Made by a program: the position numbers and the translations under genes | The notes under the pieces: model-generated | Seen by the model: only the letters and a program-made list of their open reading frames with translations | Told to the model about the DNA's origin: nothing | Databases searched by the model: none | Shown: positions 7,878-13,651 of the stretch, piece after piece | Layout: every line of letters begins with the position of its first letter | Numbering within the stretch: the first letter of the stretch is position 1 | Assembly (NCBI GenBank): GCA_029335925.2 | Contig: JARJMX020000190.1 | Location: forward strand, 1 to 13,651 | Reading direction: 5' to 3' | Length of the DNA: 13,651 bases | Source of the DNA: Gammaproteobacteria bacterium | Lineage (GTDB): Bacteria > Pseudomonadota > Gammaproteobacteria > Halothiobacillales > Halothiobacillaceae

Positions 7878-7943
7878 TCGCGGCGAGAGCGACGCTCCCA
7901 CGCGAGCTTTCAGAGTGATGGGGCCAGTTTATGCGATGGCCCC
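7878..7943 (-). repeat. REP-like intergenic repeat, copy B, with extra hairpin
   Basis: The minus strand reads GTGGGAGC, a GC-rich stem and GCGA (complement of 7878-7901), the same head and foot as copy A at 4109-4134 and in the same orientation. The tail shared with copy A runs to ATGCGATGG (7931-7939). In this copy the tail forms a perfect 7-bp inverted repeat, GGGGCCA (7920-7926) and TGGCCCC (7937-7943), with the ATGCGA text in the loop. No T-run follows, so it is not an obvious terminator for mak, though it could slow 3' decay of the mak transcript. Confidence 0.65.
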
Positions 7944-7955
7944 GAGGATGGGAGA

Positions 7956-7985
7956 ATGAGGTCTCGCGCCTTATTTTGGTATAGT
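7956..7985 (+). promoter_or_regulatory. Candidate promoter of the DsrE-family gene
   Basis: A -10 element TATAGT (7980-7985) lies 28 bp before the start codon in a locally AT-rich stretch. The -35 partner is weak (ATGAGG, 7956-7961, 18-bp spacer). The gene follows a REP-like element and has no upstream neighbour in close contact, so a promoter is expected here. Confidence 0.35.
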
Positions 7986-8012
7986 CTCAAAAAATTGATA
8001 AGGAGGCCCTTG

Positions 8013-8507
8013 ATGAGCAACGCCCGTCGCCGATTTCTGACCGGTCTTTCCGCCGCTGGTGCCTTGTTTGGCTTTTCCTCCGTCGCACAGGCGGCTGAAG
8101 CCAAGAAGGAGATCAAGAAGGCGGAGCGCTTCCCTGGGGACCCGCCCGAGCACAAGATCGTCTATCAACTCAACCATGCCGAGTGGGAGTACATCGAGCA
8201 CATTCTTAACTCGATCAGTGCCATGCTGACCAAGTACGAGGACAATGTGTCGATCGCGGTGGTGGTGTTCGGCGCTGGCATCCACCTGCTCGCCAAGAAT
8301 CCGAAGCGCGACATCCCAGCCATCCTGCGCCAGCGCGCCGAGTCCCAAGCCAAGAACTACGGCGTGAAATACATTGCCTGTGGCAACACCATGAAGACCC
8401 TCGGCTGGGAAAAATCCGACATGCTGGACTTCGCTCAGGTGGAAGAAGTCGGCGCTGCGGCTCTTATGGAGCTGCAGGAGAAAGGCTACGCCTATCTTGC
8501 GTGGTAA
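8013..8507 (+). CDS. Tat-exported DsrE-family protein
   Basis: A 164-residue protein. The N-terminus is a twin-arginine signal: RRRFL at residues 5-9, a hydrophobic run ([14 protein letters not shown]) and a probable cleavage site after AQA at residue 27. The mature part matches the DsrE/COG1416 fold, with [21 protein letters not shown], a central strand [12 protein letters not shown], and Cys123 in [12 protein letters not shown] at the position of the family's active cysteine. DsrE-like proteins handle sulfane sulfur or persulfides. Periplasmic Tat-exported versions are common in sulfur-oxidising bacteria, but the exact role of this protein is unknown. The start has a perfect AGGAGG (8001-8006) six bases upstream. 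It is followed by a terminator, so it is probably a single-gene unit. Confidence 0.85.
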   Translation: MSNARRRFLTGLSAAGALFGFSSVAQAAEAKKEIKKAERFPGDPPEHKIVYQLNHAEWEYIEHILNSISAMLTKYEDNVSIAVVVFGAGIHLLAKNPKRDIPAILRQRAESQAKNYGVKYIACGNTMKTLGWEKSDMLDFAQVEEVGAAALMELQEKGYAYLAW

Positions 8508-8528
8508 ACCCCCTGCTAATAGCACATC

Positions 8529-8549
8529 AGCCCGGTCCGCCGGGCTTTT
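8529..8549 (+). terminator. Rho-independent terminator after the DsrE-family gene
   Basis: A 7-bp GC-rich stem (AGCCCGG 8529-8535, CCGGGCT 8540-8546) with a 4-base loop is followed by TTTTG. It lies 21 bases past the stop codon and ends only 34 bases before the chosen pyrC start, leaving almost no room for a separate pyrC promoter downstream of it. Confidence 0.85.
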
Positions 8550-8583
8550 GCTTGAACAACGAGCTCATCGTGTGAACCACCGC

Positions 8584-9615
8584 ATGCAGATCACTCTGAC
8601 CCGTCCGGACGACTGGCACATCCACCTGCGCGATGGCGCCATGCTCAAGGCGGTGCTGCCTGATGTGGTGCGTGAGTTTGCCCGCGCCATGGTCATGCCT
8701 AATCTCGTCCCGCCGGTGGTGACCACCAACGACGCACGGGCCTACCGTGAGCGTATCCTCGCCGCGCTGCCTGCGAACGCCTCCTTCCAGCCGCTGATGG
8801 CCCTCTACCTCACCGGCAACACGTCGCCCGAGGAGATCACCCTCGCCAAGGCCAGTGGCATCGTGCATGCCGTCAAGCTGTATCCGGCTGGCGCGACCAC
8901 GAATTCCGATCGTGGGGTGACCGACATCCGCGCGGTCTACCCGGTGTTCGAGGCCATGCAGCGCGAAGGCATGGTGCTGTGCGTGCACGGCGAGGTGGTT
9001 GATCCTGCGATCGACATCTTCGATCGGGAAAAGGTCTTTATCGATCGCGTGCTGGCGCCCCTGCTGCGTGATTTTCCGGAGCTGAAGGTGGTGATGGAGC
9101 ACATCACCACCCGCGATGCCGTCGAGTTCGTCAAGGCGGCTCCGGCCCATGTCGGCGCCACGCTCACCGCCCACCACCTGCTGTACAATCGCAACGCCAT
9201 GCTGGTCGGCGGCCTCCGTCCGCACTACTACTGCCTGCCGATCCTCAAACGCGAGGAACACCGCCAGGCGCTGGTGGCGGCGGCTACCAGCGGCAACCCG
9301 AAGTTCTTCCTCGGCACCGACAGCGCGCCGCATCCGAAGAACACTAAGGAGTCGAGCTGCGGTTGTGCCGGATGCTACACCGCGCACGCCGCCATTGAAC
9401 TGTACGCCGAGGCCTTTGACCAGGCGGGGGCCTTGGATCGGCTGGAAGGCTTTGCCAGCCACTTTGGTGCGGACTTCTACGGCCTGCCGCGCAATGAGGG
9501 ACATATAACGTTGGTGAAGGAAGCGTGGACCGTGTCGGCCCCGATCGAGGTCGAACCGGGTGTGGAGCTGGTGCCTCTGCGCGCCGGCGAGACTTTGCAC
9601 TGGCGCCTGAAGTGA
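8584..9615 (+). CDS. pyrC: Dihydroorotase
   Basis: Zinc enzyme of pyrimidine synthesis that interconverts carbamoyl-aspartate and dihydroorotate. The protein has 343 residues (E. coli PyrC 348) and is of the class II type. The metal ligands are all visible: His12 and His14 in [10 protein letters not shown], Lys98 (AVKLYP, the carboxylated lysine), His135, His173 and the catalytic Asp246 in [11 protein letters not shown] at 8584 lacks a clear ribosome-binding site. An in-frame GTG at 8572 would add four residues and give 347, with a GAG at moderate distance, so the start is uncertain by four codons. The stop overlaps the likely rnt GTG start. The DsrE terminator ends just upstream, so pyrC expression needs a promoter overlapping or upstream of that hairpin. 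Confidence 0.96.
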   Translation: MQITLTRPDDWHIHLRDGAMLKAVLPDVVREFARAMVMPNLVPPVVTTNDARAYRERILAALPANASFQPLMALYLTGNTSPEEITLAKASGIVHAVKLYPAGATTNSDRGVTDIRAVYPVFEAMQREGMVLCVHGEVVDPAIDIFDREKVFIDRVLAPLLRDFPELKVVMEHITTRDAVEFVKAAPAHVGATLTAHHLLYNRNAMLVGGLRPHYYCLPILKREEHRQALVAAATSGNPKFFLGTDSAPHPKNTKESSCGCAGCYTAHAAIELYAEAFDQAGALDRLEGFASHFGADFYGLPRNEGHITLVKEAWTVSAPIEVEPGVELVPLRAGETLHWRLK

Positions 9616-10256
9616 GCGAGGGCGGCAAGGGCCTGATGGCTGCCCGCTTCCGGGGTTTTCTCCCGGTGGTGGTGGACATGGAGATGGGCGGCTTCAATTC
9701 GGCTACTGACGCGGTGCTGGAGATCGGTGCCGTGATCCTTAGCTTCGATGCAGAGGGACGACTGAGGACGGGCGAGCAGGTCGGTGTGCACGTGGCGCCG
9801 TTTCCCGGGGCCCGCATCCTCGAGGAGGCGCTGAAGGTCAACAAGATCGACCCGTTCAATCCACTGCGCCATACGGTGGAGGAGCGTGAGGCGCTAGACC
9901 TGATCTTTGCTCCTATTCGCCGCGCGATGAAGGAAGAGGGTTGCAAGCGCGCTGTGCTAGTCGGTCATAACGCCCATTTCGACCTCAGTTTCCTTAACGC
10001 CATGGTGGCCCGGACTGCTCACAAGCGGAATCCCTTCCATCCGTTCACGGTGTTCGACACCGCCACGTTGTCCGGCCTCGCCTACGGCCAGACGGTGCTG
10101 GCTAAGGCCTGCGCCGAGGCAGGGCTTGAGTGGGATGGCAAGCAGGCGCACGGTGCTCTCTATGATGCAGAGATGACCGCCCAGCTGTTCTGCAGCATCG
10201 TCAATGCCTGGAGCGAACATATCCGTCCACCTCAGGCCTTCCTTCCACCCGCATAA
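9612..10256 (+). CDS. rnt: Ribonuclease T
   Basis: 3'-5' exoribonuclease of the DEDDh family that trims tRNA 3' ends and matures 5S and 23S rRNA. The catalytic residues are Asp22 and Glu24 ([12 protein letters not shown]), Asp124 (GHNAHFD), His180 and Asp185 (HGALYDAE). The RNase T signatures RFRGF near the start and KRNPFHPF in the middle are present. I prefer the GTG at 9612 because it overlaps the pyrC stop (GTGA), gives 214 residues (E. coli 215) and an MSE-type N-terminus like other family members. ATG at 9636, with AAGGG before it, is the alternative and would give 206. The usual Thr after the catalytic Glu (DxET) is Met25 here. pyrC-rnt adjacency also occurs in Pseudomonas. Confidence 0.94.
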   Translation: MSEGGKGLMAARFRGFLPVVVDMEMGGFNSATDAVLEIGAVILSFDAEGRLRTGEQVGVHVAPFPGARILEEALKVNKIDPFNPLRHTVEEREALDLIFAPIRRAMKEEGCKRAVLVGHNAHFDLSFLNAMVARTAHKRNPFHPFTVFDTATLSGLAYGQTVLAKACAEAGLEWDGKQAHGALYDAEMTAQLFCSIVNAWSEHIRPPQAFLPPA

Positions 10257-10289
10257 ACCCGCCGGAGACTGGCCCCCCGATGGGGTATC

Positions 10290-12662
<2,373 letters not shown>

Positions 12663-12713
12663 GCGGTTCTCCCTGCTGATCCAATCATTGCTCCACCAGC
12701 ATAGCCCAGTCGC

Positions 12714-12728
12714 ATGACGGTTCGTCAT
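12714..12728. promoter_or_regulatory. Palindrome in the ppsA upstream region
   Basis: A perfect inverted repeat ATGACG-GTT-CGTCAT lies 52-66 bp upstream of the ppsA start. A TATGCT -10-like element (12698-12703, minus strand) would place it over the missing -35 element. It could be an activator operator. It has odd symmetry and does not fit the even-symmetric Cra/FruR site known at E. coli ppsA, so I assign no regulator. Confidence 0.3.
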
Positions 12729-12766
12729 TTTGGGACAATCGCACACTCCGGCCGTTATATCCGGCC

Positions 12767-12794
12767 TTGACAAGGGTTGCGAGATCTCTATAAT
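12767..12794 (+). promoter_or_regulatory. Promoter of the initiator tRNA gene
   Basis: A perfect -35 TTGACA (12767-12772) and a perfect -10 TATAAT (12789-12794) are separated by 16 bp. A GC-rich discriminator (GCCC) follows, as expected for stringently controlled stable-RNA promoters. The predicted start near 12801 leaves about seven bases of leader before the mature tRNA. Confidence 0.92.
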
Positions 12795-12807
12795 GCCCAA
12801 CATCGAA

Positions 12808-12884
<77 letters not shown>

Positions 12885-12894
12885 TCTTCTGGTT

Positions 12895-12932
12895 GCAGAA
12901 GGCCGCCCAACTTGGGCGGCCTTCTGCATTTC
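12895..12932 (+). terminator. Terminator of the initiator tRNA gene
   Basis: A perfect 14-bp stem (12895-12908 with 12914-12927) and a 5-base AACTT loop begin ten bases past the tRNA CCA end. The following ATTTCTGCATCTTCTT is T-rich but interrupted. The length and position make intrinsic termination very likely. Confidence 0.85.
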
Positions 12933-13200
12933 TGCATCTTCTTATTGTGGCTTTGCCCGTTGTAAGTAAGCCTCGGGCTGGTCGCGATCATCCTGTTTCT
13001 TGCCATATATTCGCTCGGATCGTTGGGGGAGCGCAGTCCGGGCGATCCGGCTGGGCGTGGGGTTACCGACCGCGATGCCTGAAAAGAAAAGAGAGGTCAG
13101 GGCTCGGCGTGAGCGCAGAGCGCACCGGGCAGCTGGGGGGCTTGATGGACGATGGCCCATGGCAGGCCCGTTTGTCCCTCATCGATATCTCAGGCGATGA
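12933..13200. other. Intergenic stretch without a recognised gene
   Basis: These 268 bases lie between the tRNA terminator and the 3' end of grxD. Open frames exist on both strands (for example 13000-13200 plus, 12942-13160 minus), but their products are Arg/Pro-rich, lack recognisable motifs and have no ribosome-binding sites. I see no tRNA, clear terminator or repeat unit here. Confidence 0.6.
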
Positions 13201-13524
13201 TCAGCCCTTCTTGAGGGCCGCTTCCAGCATCGGTTTTAGTTCACCGCGCTGATGCAGCTCCACGGTGATGTCCGAACCGCCGATCAATTCGCCGTTGACG
13301 TAGATTTGTGGGAAGGTCGGCCAGTCCTGGTAGCGTGGCAGGTTGTTGAAGATTTCCATGTCCGCGAGCACGTTCACATAGGTGAACTCCACACCGCAGG
13401 CTTTGATGGCCTCGACCGCGCGGCTGGAATAACCGCACATCGGGAACTGCGGCGTGCCCTTCATGAAGATCACAATGGGGTTGTTCTTAACGATCTCGTC
13501 GATCTTCTGGAGGATGGGGTCCAT
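13201..13524 (-). CDS. grxD: Monothiol glutaredoxin, Grx4 family
   Basis: A 107-residue monothiol glutaredoxin. Such proteins bind a [2Fe-2S] cluster bridged by two monomers and glutathione, and pass clusters to partners such as BolA proteins. The N-terminal KGTPQFPMCGYS holds Lys22 and the single active cysteine Cys30. The cis-proline motif WPTFPQIYV and the glutathione-binding GGSDI follow. The canonical active site is CGFS; here it is CGYS, a conservative Phe-to-Tyr change. The start at 13524 fits family N-termini; a ribosome-binding site is poor (AAGAGA nine or so bases upstream, then CCTCCC). A promoter and an IscR-like operator lie directly upstream. Confidence 0.95.
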   Translation of the reverse strand: MDPILQKIDEIVKNNPIVIFMKGTPQFPMCGYSSRAVEAIKACGVEFTYVNVLADMEIFNNLPRYQDWPTFPQIYVNGELIGGSDITVELHQRGELKPMLEAALKKG

Positions 13525-13537
13525 GGGAGGATCTCTT

Positions 13538-13562
13538 AGGGTTGACTCTGGCAGTCAAGTAT
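13538..13562 (-). promoter_or_regulatory. IscR type-1-like operator
   Basis: The core is a perfect inverted repeat TTGACT-N5-AGTCAA (13542-13558). The IscR type 1 consensus has arms YYGACT and AGTCRR spaced by five bases and flanked by ATAS and STAT. Here the flank on one side is a full match (GTAT, 13559-13562) and on the other half a match. By eye 20 of 25 positions fit. The site overlaps the -10 element of the grxD promoter, the usual place for IscR repression by the [2Fe-2S] form. Confidence 0.6.
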
Positions 13563-13586
13563 GGGGATGCACGGCATGGGTGACAA
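13558..13586 (-). promoter_or_regulatory. Candidate promoter of grxD
   Basis: On the minus strand, -35 TTGTCA (13581-13586) and -10 CATACT (13558-13563) are separated by 17 bp. The predicted start lies about 25 to 30 bases before the grxD ATG, inside the IscR-like inverted repeat. The remaining bases 13587-13651 show no gene. Confidence 0.55.
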
Positions 13587-13651
13587 GCCTTGCGGACGCC
13601 TTGGCATTCTGGCCCCCCTCCTTACAGCCACAGCATGCAACCCATCTCGTA

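Noticed and set aside
10257..10289. CCCC-CGAT-GGGG-like hairpin between rnt and ppsA ends
   Set aside because: The stem is only about four pairs without a T-run on either strand; not enough to support a terminator.
12893..13252. Plus-strand open frame after the initiator tRNA
   Set aside because: It begins inside the tRNA terminator, lacks a ribosome-binding site, overlaps the end of grxD and has no recognisable motif.

Overview
The window is GC-rich, densely coding chromosomal DNA. Every gene I recognise is a core or semi-core bacterial gene. The rnfDGE cluster, the metG/apbC pair, the pyrC-rnt pair, grxD, a PpsA of about 790 residues and an initiator tRNA with gammaproteobacterial features all point to a gammaproteobacterium. 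A Tat-exported DsrE-like protein hints at a sulfur-metabolising (Chromatiales-like) lineage, but I cannot name the genus. There is no phage, CRISPR array, intact insertion sequence or obvious genomic island.

Layout. Bases 1-1897 (+) hold the end of rnfD, then rnfG and rnfE of the Rnf/Rsx electron-transport complex. metG (-) converges on rnfE and is divergent from apbC/mrp (+). The apbC stop abuts the stop of a small DUF3817 membrane protein (-). A Prx6-type peroxiredoxin (-) follows, with its own terminator and a strong OxyR-like operator upstream. Bases 6535-6905 hold the wreck of a two-gene YbbL/YbbM (FetAB-like) ABC transporter. Then come a Mak-type fructokinase, a Tat-exported DsrE-family protein with a terminator, and pyrC-rnt (all +). 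ppsA (-) is divergent from a single initiator tRNA-Met gene that has a near-perfect promoter and a 14-bp-stem hairpin terminator. The window ends with grxD (-), whose promoter overlaps an IscR type-1-like site.

Themes. Several genes concern redox balance and Fe-S clusters: Rnf, the Fe-S carrier ApbC, the peroxiredoxin and monothiol glutaredoxin GrxD. Two carry readable regulatory sites, OxyR for the peroxiredoxin and IscR for grxD. Two REP-like intergenic repeats, about 62 bp with shared tails, lie before apbC and before the DsrE gene in the same orientation.

I found no convincing new multi-gene system. The most informative unannotated signals are the decayed iron-exporter-like pseudogene facing the peroxiredoxin across the OxyR site, the two operators, and the REP-like pair.
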